Source: Treponema sp.
GTDB lineage: Bacteria; Spirochaetota; Spirochaetia; Treponematales; Treponemataceae
Assembly (NCBI GenBank): GCA_012513125.1
Contig: JAAZCS010000107.1
Span: 1-15,634, forward strand
Direction: 5' to 3'
DNA length: 15,634 nucleotides
Part shown: positions 8,339-15,565 of the stretch, in pieces
How positions within the stretch are numbered: the stretch's first letter is position 1
Layout: the number at the start of each line of letters is the position of its first letter
The notes under the pieces: model-generated
What the model was told of the DNA's origin: nothing
Seen by the model: the letters and a program-made list of their open reading frames with translations, nothing else
Database searches by the model: none
Made by a program: the position numbers and the translations under genes

Positions 8339-8366
8339 ATTATACAAATTTTTTATACCTTGTCAA
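8339..8366 (-). promoter_or_regulatory. Sigma70-type promoter of the ispE unit
   Basis: On the minus strand, TTGACA (8366-8361) and TATAAT (8344-8339) are separated by 16 bases; both boxes match the consensus exactly. Transcription would start about seven bases on, at 8332-8331, which is the ispE start codon itself. Confidence 0.85.
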
Positions 8367-8408
8367 ATATATAAACATAGAAATACACAAATTTAAAAAT
8401 ATTTTTTC

Positions 8409-8430
8409 AGTTTTAAATCTAATTAAAACT
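8409..8430. repeat. Inverted repeat, candidate operator next to the plus-strand promoter
   Basis: AGTTTTAA (8409-8416) and TTAAAACT (8423-8430) are perfect 8-bp arms around a 6-bp spacer. The repeat ends two bases before the -35 box of the plus-strand promoter and about 42 bp upstream of the ispE -35 box. This is a typical place for a dimeric regulator. The role is inferred; the arms are AT-rich. Confidence 0.4.
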
Positions 8431-8432
8431 AG

Positions 8433-8461
8433 TTGACATTAACTCCACACTAATTTACATT
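8433..8461 (+). promoter_or_regulatory. Promoter of the acidic protein gene
   Basis: TTGACA (8433-8438) is followed after 17 bases by TACATT (8456-8461), a 4/6 match to the -10 consensus. A start near 8468 would give a 5' UTR of about 40 bases that contains the GAGG ribosome binding site at 8498-8501. Confidence 0.6.
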
Positions 8462-8507
8462 TTTACTTGTAGCGAGTTTTATCAATAATGTATAAACGAG
8501 GTTCCTT

Positions 8508-8774
8508 ATGTCCATGGCGGATTATTTTGATGATTTTTCAATGAATCTTTCATTTGATGATGAATATGATGATTTTGACGAAGAATCGATGGATGATGAT
8601 TTTGATTCAGACAGCGATGATGAATTAGATAGTTTTGATGACGATGTTGATTATTATGACGATGTTTTCAAAGAAGAAGATGAACCGGACGAACCTTACG
8701 ACGATATAGAACCTGAAGATGGATACAACACCACTTTTAATAGTGATGATGAAGATATTTTTTCTAAAGATTAA
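8508..8774 (+). CDS. Extremely acidic small protein, function unknown
   Basis: I do not recognise this 88-residue protein. It has 31 Asp and 11 Glu (48% acidic), only two Lys, and no Arg, His, Cys or Trp, giving a net charge near -40. The acidic runs are spaced by Phe, Tyr and Met (for example YFDDFSMNLSFDDEYDDF), a pattern seen in DNA-mimic proteins and in acidic tails that bind basic proteins. There is no signal peptide or membrane segment, so it is probably cytoplasmic. Expression signals support a real gene: a promoter at 8433-8461, GAGG six bases before ATG 8508, and a strong terminator right after the stop. ATG 8514 is a less well-spaced alternative start. It is the only plus-strand gene here, divergent from ispE and convergent with rsfS. 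A nucleic-acid or RNA polymerase partner is speculation. Confidence 0.75.
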   Translation: MSMADYFDDFSMNLSFDDEYDDFDEESMDDDFDSDSDDELDSFDDDVDYYDDVFKEEDEPDEPYDDIEPEDGYNTTFNSDDEDIFSKD

Positions 8775-8780
8775 ATAAAA

Positions 8781-8810
8781 AAAAGGACGAAATTAGTTTT
8801 TCGTCCTTTT
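8781..8810. terminator. Bidirectional Rho-independent terminator
   Basis: AAAAGGACGAAA (8781-8792) pairs perfectly with TTTCGTCCTTTT (8799-8810). The hairpin is flanked by A-runs on the left and T-runs on the right, so it has a U-tract in either direction. It can end the acidic-protein transcript (stop at 8774) and the convergent minus-strand run ending with rsfS (stop at 8822). Confidence 0.92.
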
Positions 8811-8821
8811 TTTTTAAGTTT

Positions 8822-9175
8822 CTATTCATTTATTGATAATATTTTCCCTGCATGACAGAGTTTTTCCAAATCATAAAATTCCCTAGCCTGTTCAGTCATA
8901 AGATGTACAACAATTGCACCTAAATCAATTAAATTCCAATCATCTCCATCTGGACTTTTTTTATTAGTCAAATGAATTTCCAAATCGTTTTCTTTGATAT
9001 AATCTTTGATGTCTTTTAACATACCTTCCCATTGAATTGAACTATTGATTGTAACAATTACAAAATAATCAGTCCAACTATTAAGACCGCTTATATCAAT
9101 AAGTGACACATCCTTACCTTTTCCATCTTCCATTAATTTAGCAATCTCTTTTGCTTTTTGCTCTGTTGTTTTCAT
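8822..9175 (-). CDS. rsfS: Ribosomal silencing factor RsfS (Iojap family)
   Basis: RsfS binds ribosomal protein L14 and blocks joining of the 30S and 50S subunits, lowering translation when nutrients are short. The 117-residue protein spans the whole DUF143/Iojap domain: KDVSLIDISGLNSWTDYFVI (residues 21-40), a central helix, DDWNLIDLGAIVVHLM (about 78-93), and the closing AREFYDLEKL. It starts seven bases after the stop of the LytR_C protein gene, with AGGAAGAAT as the ribosome binding site, and is the last gene before the bidirectional terminator. Linkage to nadD and yqeK is the common bacterial arrangement and supports the assignment. Confidence 0.96.
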   Translation of the reverse strand: MKTTEQKAKEIAKLMEDGKGKDVSLIDISGLNSWTDYFVIVTINSSIQWEGMLKDIKDYIKENDLEIHLTNKKSPDGDDWNLIDLGAIVVHLMTEQAREFYDLEKLCHAGKILSINE

Positions 9176-9182
9176 ATTCTTC

Positions 9183-10391
9183 CTATGATTTTTTTACTAC
9201 ATATCTTCCGTTGAAATCTTTTCCAAGTATAATTGTAAAATCAACACTTGTATCTGTAGAAATATCATTTTCCTCCATATTTTCATCAGCATTCTGTATA
9301 TTTGTGCAATGAATAAACTCTCCAACCATTTTTGCAACTTCTTTATTTCCAATATGATCAATAATTACAGTATTTTCATAATCATTTGATTTTGCATTTA
9401 CTGCACTTAAAACATCATAACTGGCATTCTGGAATAAAATAGATGTGTTTCGAGCAAGTCCTTGAATCGTAGTTCCATTTTGAATTTCAAGAACATAAAC
9501 ACGACTTGTTAATGATCCATCTGTTGAAATTAGCATATTGGTAGTCTGTTTTACAGCTTCTTTTATAAACTCTCCATTATTTAAAGGAAACAACAATTGA
9601 GCATCATCAACATTTCTTATAGAACCTGTTATTGTCTGCTTAATTATTGATTCAACATCCATTTCCGATAATATTTGAAACAAAGTTCTTTCTTCTTCTT
9701 CATCAACATTTGAATTTACACAATCAGTAAAAACTTTATTATTCTTTTTTTGAAAAATGATAAATTTCTTATCATTCAAACATGTCAAAAAAGCAATCAT
9801 TACATTCTGAAAACGATCTTGTACATCACTAATATTTTCTTCGGGAATACTATAATGCAAATAAGTATAAATTTTGTCACCATCAAGACCTACAGCACCT
9901 GAAGGCAATAGCCATCGACGACCAGACTCATCAACAATATCAATTGGGGATGGAATAAAGACTCTCATGCCACCTAAATAATCAGATAACTTTATAAAAT
10001 CATCTTGATTAATTACAACCCAAAAAGGAATAGATATTCTTAAAAGATTTTCTACCTCACGCTTATATGTATCAATACCTTTTTCTTTATAAATAGTTTC
10101 AATTTTGTCTACTCTTCCTAAACTTTGAAAAATAGAACCTACATAACAAGGAATATTTATTACTGCCGCTTTATGTGAAGAAGGATAATACACGACAACA
10201 TTCGAAAACAAAACTTCTGAATCGGCATCTTCTATAACAAATAAAGTTCTTACTACTTCATTGTTATTTATTGTTTCAAGAACAGTATTCGATTTTAACA
10301 ATCTGGCAAAGATTATTACAACACCTACAACAATTATAAGAATCAACGAAATAAAGAATATGCCTTTCTGTTCATCTCTAATTTTTCTCAT
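9183..10391 (-). CDS. Membrane-anchored LCP-like protein with C-terminal LytR_C domain
   Basis: A 402-residue envelope protein with an N-in transmembrane helix (about 11-32). Residues 50-215 look like a divergent LytR-CpsA-Psr (LCP) domain: an INIP segment at 78-81, VDKIETIYKEKG at 94-105, and DVQDRFQN near 189-196 in place of the usual R..RQ motif. Residues 296-392 match the LytR_C domain (RVYVLEIQNGTTIQGLA ... VDFTIILGKDFNGRY). Canonical LCP enzymes transfer polymers from lipid carriers to the wall. Here the Arg of the SIPRD motif is replaced (IPCY, Cys82), as is the RSDT stretch, so catalysis is doubtful. The start ATG overlaps the yqeK stop by 14 bases. The gene between yqeK and rsfS is often of this family. 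Confidence 0.8.
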   Translation of the reverse strand: MRKIRDEQKGIFFISLILIIVVGVVIIFARLLKSNTVLETINNNEVVRTLFVIEDADSEVLFSNVVVYYPSSHKAAVINIPCYVGSIFQSLGRVDKIETIYKEKGIDTYKREVENLLRISIPFWVVINQDDFIKLSDYLGGMRVFIPSPIDIVDESGRRWLLPSGAVGLDGDKIYTYLHYSIPEENISDVQDRFQNVMIAFLTCLNDKKFIIFQKKNNKVFTDCVNSNVDEEEERTLFQILSEMDVESIIKQTITGSIRNVDDAQLLFPLNNGEFIKEAVKQTTNMLISTDGSLTSRVYVLEIQNGTTIQGLARNTSILFQNASYDVLSAVNAKSNDYENTVIIDHIGNKEVAKMVGEFIHCTNIQNADENMEENDISTDTSVDFTIILGKDFNGRYVVKKS

Positions 10392-10962
10392 TTTTTTTCC
10401 TTAAATCATCAAGTAATGATTGAGTTTCATTAGAAATAGAATATCCTTTTTTTAACAAATGTGAAACTGTGCTATCAAGAACAAACAATAACATTTCATC
10501 CAACTTCATTTTGAATAGATTTTCAATGTACTTATCAGTAATCCAACTTCTTCCTGGTTCAACTTTATCCGCAATATATAAACATTTTGCCAAATCGCAC
10601 ATATCAGGACTTCCAACAACATGAACAGCAACGGCCTCTAGAACATCGTCATCATCAACAGAAAAAGTTTCCTTCAGTGCTACAAAAGCAGCCTTTCCAT
10701 GAAGTAATATCGGTTTTTCTATTTCGTAAGATGAAATTGAAAACCCAGCTTTTTTTACTATTTGTAACAATTGAGTTTCTTTCATTTCCTTACAAATATC
10801 ATGACCTATACCTGCAAGATACCCCTTTTTTTCATCCATCCCGAAAAATTTGCACAACCTAGCACATAATTCAGCTACCCTTACAGAATGTTCGTATCTT
10901 GTAACTGATAATGTACTCTTTGCAGAATTTTTAACTTTTTCTATGCAATCAATATAGTTCAT
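10378..10962 (-). CDS. yqeK: HD-domain Ap4A hydrolase YqeK
   Basis: YqeK-type HD proteins cleave diadenosine tetraphosphate to two ADP, removing an alarmone that builds up under stress. The 194-residue protein has the metal-binding pattern of the family: His25 in RYEHSVRVAE, His54-Asp55 in GIGHDICKE, His88 in LLHGKAA, His114 in AVAVHVVGS, and Asp132 in YIADKVEPGR. I chose ATG 10962 because it starts the protein about 20 residues before the first motif, as in the family; an upstream in-frame GTG at 11022 would add an unconserved hydrophobic leader inside nadD. The gene overlaps nadD by 14 bases at its start and the LytR_C gene by 14 at its end. The Shine-Dalgarno sequence is weak, so translational coupling is likely. 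Confidence 0.94.
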   Translation of the reverse strand: MNYIDCIEKVKNSAKSTLSVTRYEHSVRVAELCARLCKFFGMDEKKGYLAGIGHDICKEMKETQLLQIVKKAGFSISSYEIEKPILLHGKAAFVALKETFSVDDDDVLEAVAVHVVGSPDMCDLAKCLYIADKVEPGRSWITDKYIENLFKMKLDEMLLFVLDSTVSHLLKKGYSISNETQSLLDDLRKKNEKN

Positions 10963-11599
10963 TTTTAACAATATACTCAAAAACTGAATCAGGAACAAGA
11001 TATCTAAAACTTCGTCCATCACTGATTCTGTTTCTTATATCAGTTGATGATACAGATATTATTTTTGACGAAAGAATTGTACATTTATAGCCAAATTTTT
11101 TTTCATCAAAAGGAACATTAAAATCGCCTTTATAATGATTGATTGGAAGATTCTTACATGTTTTATTATCTACTGAGTCACTATTAACCCTTGGTACTAT
11201 AATAAAATTCACATTTTCAGAAATCCACTTTGATTCATGCCACTTTTCAAACTCACTGGCAATTTCACCACCCATTATCAATCCGATTTTCTCACTTAGA
11301 ACTGATTTGTATTTTTCATTTAAAAAAGAAATTGTATCTGATGTATAAGACACTCCACCTCTTTTTAATTCACAATCTTCAACTTCAAAATGAGACGTTC
11401 CTTCCTTTTCGCAAAAATTTTTTACTAGATTATACCTTTGATCAGCACTCAACCCACTAGAAATTTTTTTATGTGGAGGATTATTTGTTGGAACAAAAAT
11501 TACTTTATCATAATTCAGCTCTTTTATAACGGTATCAGCAAGCATTGCATGTCCACAATGAAGAGGATTAAAACTGCCACCAAGAACCGCTATTCTCAA
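10949..11599 (-). CDS. nadD: Nicotinate-nucleotide adenylyltransferase
   Basis: NadD joins ATP and nicotinate mononucleotide to make deamido-NAD, a step in NAD synthesis. The 216-residue protein begins with the nucleotidyltransferase motif GGSFNPLHCGH (residues 7-17), has FVPTNNPPHK at about 35-44 and ISVSSTDIRNRI at about 181-192, the usual ISSTxIR signature. It starts with TTG at 11599, which overlaps the obgE stop as TTGA; GGAAGTG precedes it within obgE. The 3' end overlaps yqeK. Length and motif spacing are normal. Confidence 0.97.
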   Translation of the reverse strand: MRIAVLGGSFNPLHCGHAMLADTVIKELNYDKVIFVPTNNPPHKKISSGLSADQRYNLVKNFCEKEGTSHFEVEDCELKRGGVSYTSDTISFLNEKYKSVLSEKIGLIMGGEIASEFEKWHESKWISENVNFIIVPRVNSDSVDNKTCKNLPINHYKGDFNVPFDEKKFGYKCTILSSKIISVSSTDIRNRISDGRSFRYLVPDSVFEYIVKNELY

Positions 11600-12720
11600 T
11601 TTTCACTTCCAGGATATTGAATTTCTTCATCATCTGTTGAACTTCTAGAAGTTAAAAAACTTGAAACTTCTGTTGAAGAAGACAAAGAATCATCAGAAGG
11701 GATTTCACGAAGCTCTATTTTGTTTACAAGCTTTACAATCTCATCTTTTGCATCTTTCATACCTCTTCCAGTCATTACAGACACAGGAATTACAGAAATT
11801 TCTGAATCTATTTCATGGATTTTTTTCACTATTTCAACAGCACGGTCAAAAGAACCTTCTATATCAATCTTGTTGCACAATACAATTCTCTGTTTGTCAT
11901 TTAATTCCTTAGAATAAGAAGTCAATTCATTACAAAGCGTATCATATGCACTAAGATAATTTTCATCAGAAGTGTCAATCATAAAAATTAAACAAGATGT
12001 CCTTGTAATATGTTTTAAAAACTGATCTCCAAGACCAAGCCCTTCTGAAGCACCTTCAATAATTCCTGGAATATCTGCAATAATAATATCTGTTTCATCA
12101 TCAATGCGAAGAACTCCAAGATTTGGTATTTTTGTAGTAAAGGGATAAGGAGCTATTTTAGGTCTTGCATTTGTAAAAGCAGTCAACAAAGATGATTTTC
12201 CTGCATTTGGAAACCCAACTAATCCAACATCCGCAATAATACTTAATTCAATTTTTAGCTTTTTTATTTCACCTTTTGTTCCAGGATGTGCATAACGAGG
12301 AGCTTGATTTGTTGATGTTTTAAAGTGAACATTACCCCATCCGCCTTTTCCGCCTTCAAGATAAGTAAATTGTTCAGAATCAGAATCTATTGAAAAATCA
12401 TAAATAAGTTCATCTGTTTCTGCATCCCTTATTGTTGTTCCTGGTGGAACTGGTATCACTACATCTTCACCATCTTTTCCATAACGGTTCCAACCTTGTC
12501 CGTCCCCACCATTTTTTGCCTTAAAACATTGCTTATGGCGAAGTTTTGCCAAAGTACGCAAATTCTTTTTTACACAAAAAATTACGTCTCCACCCCTTCC
12601 GCCATCGCCGCCATTAGGACCGCCATGTGGAATATATTTTTCACGTCTAAATGAAACGCGGCCATTTCCACCGTTACCGGAACGAACTTCAATCAAAGCT
12701 TCATCTGCAAAATTTATCAT
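11596..12720 (-). CDS. obgE: GTPase Obg
   Basis: Obg is a GTPase of 50S ribosome assembly and stress control. The 374-residue protein has the glycine-rich Obg fold (1-159, with repeated GGxGG segments such as PHGGPNGGDGGRGG), then the G domain: G1 GFPNAGKSS at 169-177, G3 DIPG at 216-219, G4 NKID at 283-286, G5 SVMTG near 314-318. After about residue 335 there is no OCT domain, only a Ser- and acid-rich tail (SSSTEVSSF, TDDEEIQ). ATG 12720 is used because MINFADEALIEVRSG is the usual beginning; it follows GGGGTGGATA. An in-frame TTG at 12732 is rejected. I see no convincing promoter between the rpmA terminator and this gene, so it may be fed by read-through from rplU-rpmA. Confidence 0.97.
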   Translation of the reverse strand: MINFADEALIEVRSGNGGNGRVSFRREKYIPHGGPNGGDGGRGGDVIFCVKKNLRTLAKLRHKQCFKAKNGGDGQGWNRYGKDGEDVVIPVPPGTTIRDAETDELIYDFSIDSDSEQFTYLEGGKGGWGNVHFKTSTNQAPRYAHPGTKGEIKKLKIELSIIADVGLVGFPNAGKSSLLTAFTNARPKIAPYPFTTKIPNLGVLRIDDETDIIIADIPGIIEGASEGLGLGDQFLKHITRTSCLIFMIDTSDENYLSAYDTLCNELTSYSKELNDKQRIVLCNKIDIEGSFDRAVEIVKKIHEIDSEISVIPVSVMTGRGMKDAKDEIVKLVNKIELREIPSDDSLSSSTEVSSFLTSRSSTDDEEIQYPGSEN

Positions 12721-12794
12721 TATCCACCCCAAATATCATTTGAACTCGTAGCAAAAAAAAATTGCAACCATGTTCAGTTGATGTATTCATTCTT

Positions 12795-12827
12795 AAAAAA
12801 AAAGCCCGGCACAAAACGTAACCGGGC
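12795..12827 (-). terminator. Rho-independent terminator after rpmA
   Basis: On the minus strand GCCCGG (12827-12822) pairs with CCGGGC (12809-12804) around a 12-base loop, followed by nine T (12803-12795). It lies 23 bp after the rpmA stop and separates the ribosomal protein genes from obgE. Confidence 0.92.
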
Positions 12828-12850
12828 GTCATCATATAGCAAAATTTAAC

Positions 12851-13108
12851 TTATGCTTCAACTGGTGTAACAGAAATAACTTTATGATTCATTCTTTCAC
12901 CATAAACTACATTTCCATCTGCTGTAGCAAAAAGACTGTCATCTCCAGCTTTCTGTACATTATCACCTGGGTAAAATTTTGTTCCACGTTGTTTAACAAT
13001 AATAGAACCTGCTGTTACAAATTCACCACCATATCTTTTAACACCCAAATTTTTTGGATTGGAATCACGACCATTTTTTGCGCCGCTACCGCCTCTAGTT
13101 CTTCCCAT
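12851..13108 (-). CDS. rpmA: Ribosomal protein L27
   Basis: L27 is a large-subunit protein whose N-terminal arm reaches the peptidyl transferase centre. The 85-residue protein has [18 protein letters not shown] (about 12-29), the core [17 protein letters not shown] and a normal C-terminus. Its first residues, [11 protein letters not shown], differ from the AHKKGGGS type of many bacteria but keep the basic, glycine-rich character. It starts 28 bp after rplU. No Prp-type protease gene lies between rplU and rpmA, and the N-terminus has no extension that would need cleavage. Confidence 0.97.
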   Translation of the reverse strand: MGRTRGGSGAKNGRDSNPKNLGVKRYGGEFVTAGSIIVKQRGTKFYPGDNVQKAGDDSLFATADGNVVYGERMNHKVISVTPVEA

Positions 13109-13136
13109 AATAAGCTCCTATCTAAACTTATAAAAA

Positions 13137-13451
13137 TTATGCAAGAGTAATGTCTTCAACAAGTACTTTTGTATACTGCTGTCTATGACCGATTAAACGA
13201 TGATAATCTTTCTTTGATTTGTATTTGAATACAAGAACTTTTCTATCTTTGAAAGACTCTTCAACTACAACTTTAACTTTTGCGCCTTTTACATAAGGAG
13301 CACCAACACTGATTTTGTCACCGTCACTAACTAAAAGAACTGTATCAATATCAATTTTAGAACCTTTTTCAGCGTCAAGCTTATCTACTGTAAGGACAAC
13401 ACCTTTTTCGGCTTTGTATTGTCTGCCCTTAAACTCAATAGTTGCGTACAT
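13137..13451 (-). CDS. rplU: Ribosomal protein L21
   Basis: L21 binds 23S rRNA in the large subunit. The 104-residue protein has normal family length, begins MYATIEFKGRQYKAEKG, and carries the signature YKSKKDYHRLIGHRQQYT near its C-terminus. GAGG six bases upstream of ATG 13451 sets the start. It is the first gene after the promoter at 13605-13633, with a leader of about 145 bases, and is followed by rpmA and then obgE, the classic rplU-rpmA-obg order. Confidence 0.97.
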   Translation of the reverse strand: MYATIEFKGRQYKAEKGVVLTVDKLDAEKGSKIDIDTVLLVSDGDKISVGAPYVKGAKVKVVVEESFKDRKVLVFKYKSKKDYHRLIGHRQQYTKVLVEDITLA

Positions 13452-13546
13452 ATAATACCTCTATTATAAGAATTCATTTTGAACGTCCGAACATAGCGGA
13501 TTTAGGAAACAATCTCCATCTACTACGGGCTAGTGTATGAAAGATT

Positions 13547-13597
13547 TCAATTTATAAAACGGGGATTAAATAAATCAACCATCGAAACAATACACAT
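13547..13597 (-). other. Possible 16-codon upstream ORF in the rplU leader
   Basis: An ATG at 13597 opens a frame of 16 codons (MCIVSMVDLFNPRFIN) that ends in TGA. The ATG lies seven bases after the -10 box of the rplU promoter, so it would sit at or next to +1. No Shine-Dalgarno sequence is present. It may be a leaderless leader peptide or a chance frame; there is no run of one amino acid that would suggest classical attenuation. Confidence 0.25.
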
Positions 13598-13604
13598 GGA
13601 AGCT

Positions 13605-13633
13605 ATAATAACAAAAATAAATACTTTTGACAA
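13605..13633 (-). promoter_or_regulatory. Sigma70-type promoter of rplU-rpmA
   Basis: TTGTCA (13633-13628, 5/6 match) and TATTAT (13610-13605, 5/6 match) are 17 bases apart on the minus strand. The -35 box begins 9 bp after the fucosidase stop. Transcription would begin near 13598 and leave an untranslated leader of about 145 bases before rplU. Confidence 0.7.
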
Positions 13634-13642
13634 TAGCAATTC

Positions 13643-15496
13643 TTATCTAGTTATGAATTCTGTCCTATCAAAAGCACACATTCCGTTATTATTTTTTCTT
13701 TTTTCGTCTGTTCCACCAATAAAGATATTAACTTTTACATTTTTAGAAAAATTTGAACAAGGTGTAATTTGAACAAAAGAAGGAATTCCATTTTTCCAAC
13801 TAAAGTCAATCTTTAGATTTCCTTTAATTCTAAAACCATGGACATTACCATTTTGCCAAGAAGAATAATCTGGTAAAGAAGGAAGAAGTCGCAAATTTAT
13901 CTCAACAAAATCTGATGATTCATGTATAAAATCTGATTGAACTATCATCCTGCTAATTCCCGCAAGTGTTCCAAAGTTTCCATCAATTTGAAAAGGTGGG
14001 TGATTATCCAAAAGATTTGGCAAAGTTGAATGGGAGAATAATTTCTCTATTCCATCAGCAGCAAGATTACCTTGATACAAAGAGGCTCTAAAATTAATTA
14101 TCCACGACTGACTCCATCCTGTATGACCACCACCATTTTTTAATCTTTTTTCAAGAGTTTTATTTACAGCCACTACCAAGTCTGGAGTTTTTTCTGGAGT
14201 AATTGTATGCCCCGGAAACAGTCCATACAAATGCGAAACGTGTCGATGCCCCGGTTCAACTTCTGTCACTTCTTCATTCCATTCCATTAATGAACCATCT
14301 TTATTTAGTGATGGCGGTTTAATACGAGAAAGTATTTGTTCAAATTCTTTTATTTCATTTTTGTTATAGCTGTTTCCATATTTGTCTTTTATTGATATCA
14401 AAATAGTTGAAGCACTTATACAGCTAGAAAACAAATGTTCCAAAATCATGTTATCCATTTCAGAGCCTTCACAAATTGCTCCTACCTGCCCTATTTTAGA
14501 AATATATGTATTTTCTGGAGAAACAGATGGATTTATAACAAGACAAGGTTTCCCGTCACACAAAACTGATTCACTTTCATCAAGAAAATCTACAAAAAAA
14601 CGACAAGCTTCATGCATTAAAAAGTAATATTTTGACAACATTTCTTTATCGAGAGTATACGTATATTGCTCCCAAATATGAGTCGACAACCAAGCGGCAC
14701 CTAAAACCCAATAAGTTCCAGGTAACCAACAATCTTGAGGTGCACAATCACCCCAAATATCCAAATTATGATGAATTACATAGCCTCTGCATCCATACAT
14801 TTTTTCGGCTACGATTTTTCCGTTTTCATATGCCTTAGAAAGCAAATTGAAGACAGTAAGTTCCCCATCAGATAACCCACACATATTTGAAGCCCAATAA
14901 TTCATCTCTAAATTAATATTTATTGTATATTTACTACCCCAAGGTGGATCCATATAATTATTCCAGATTCCTTGTAAAGTTGAAGGAAGTCTTCCGGGTT
15001 TTTCACTTGAAGAAATCAACAGATATTTTGAAAAATTGTAATACAAAGAGACTAAGTCGATATTTTCAAGAGAAGCTTTTTGCAAAAGAAGAGGAGTTTC
15101 GATTTGAGTTTCAATTCTCGATTCAAATGACAAACTACTTCTTTCATATATAGATTTATATTCTTTAGAATGAACTTCCAGTAAATCATCAACGAATTCT
15201 GACAAGTCTTTTCTTGAATTATGGAAATTCTTAACAAATGAATTCATTTTTTCATAGCAGGATTCTGACCAAATGTTATTTTTAATTAATTCGTTATATT
15301 CTGTTGGTGAAATATTTTTATCTGTTTTGAATGATTGAATATCAATAAGAAACAATACTTTTGAACAATCTTTTCCAGTGAGGCAAACACCTTTTGTCAA
15401 AGATTCTCCATCTTCTGCAATAACTCCCGCACCAGAACAAAAAGGAACGCCGTGTCCATCTTCTAAAAAGATAAACTCATTTTTGCAAAAAAACAA
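13643..15496 (-). pseudogene. GH95 alpha-L-fucosidase, 5'-truncated
   Basis: GH95 enzymes remove terminal alpha-1,2-linked fucose (some act on galactose) from host or plant glycans. The open frame (617 codons) covers the end of the N-terminal beta domain, the whole (alpha/alpha)6 barrel and the C-terminal domain. Family signatures are present: GRLPSTLQGIWNNYMDPPWGSKY (169-191, quoted in part), NINLEMNYW (193-201), HHNLDIWGD (242-250), Glu405 in LMEWNEE (general acid candidate), HRHVSHLYGLFPG (417-429), and FQIDGNFG with Asp505 (general base candidate). Full-length enzymes are near 780 residues; about 170-200 N-terminal residues are missing. The frame opens at TTG 15496 with no Shine-Dalgarno sequence and no nearby in-frame ATG, directly beside a terminator hairpin, and all three upstream frames meet stops by 15576. 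It is probably a decayed gene; the barrel itself shows no other lesion. Confidence 0.8.
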
Positions 15497-15527
15497 GCCG
15501 TCTTTATCCGCAAAACGGATAGACGGC
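15488..15527 (-). terminator. Terminator-like hairpin at the broken 5' end of the fucosidase
   Basis: On the minus strand GCCGTCTATCCG (15527-15516) pairs with CGGAT and AGACGGC (15510-15497, with a 2-base AA bulge), followed by TTGTTTTTTT. It would end a transcript coming from beyond the right edge of the window, and it lies exactly where fucosidase homology begins. Confidence 0.65.
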
Positions 15528-15565
15528 GAATAAAAAGAAGAGTAATTGATGTGTGAAAAAGATTG

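Noticed and set aside
8367..8408. AT-rich stretch between the divergent promoters as a UP element or curved DNA
   Set aside because: Composition alone in an AT-rich genome is not enough; no phased A-tracts are evident.
10963..11022. In-frame GTG at 11022 as the yqeK start
   Set aside because: It would add 20 hydrophobic residues deep inside nadD, not seen in the family; ATG 10962 gives the normal N-terminus.
12721..12794. Promoter for obgE between the rpmA terminator and its start
   Set aside because: TTGCAA-like and TGATAT-like boxes occur, but their spacing and match are poor.
13533..13772. 79-codon plus-strand frame opposite the rplU promoter and fucosidase 3' end
   Set aside because: It overlaps the promoter and conserved fucosidase coding sequence in antisense and has no ribosome binding site or recognisable domain.
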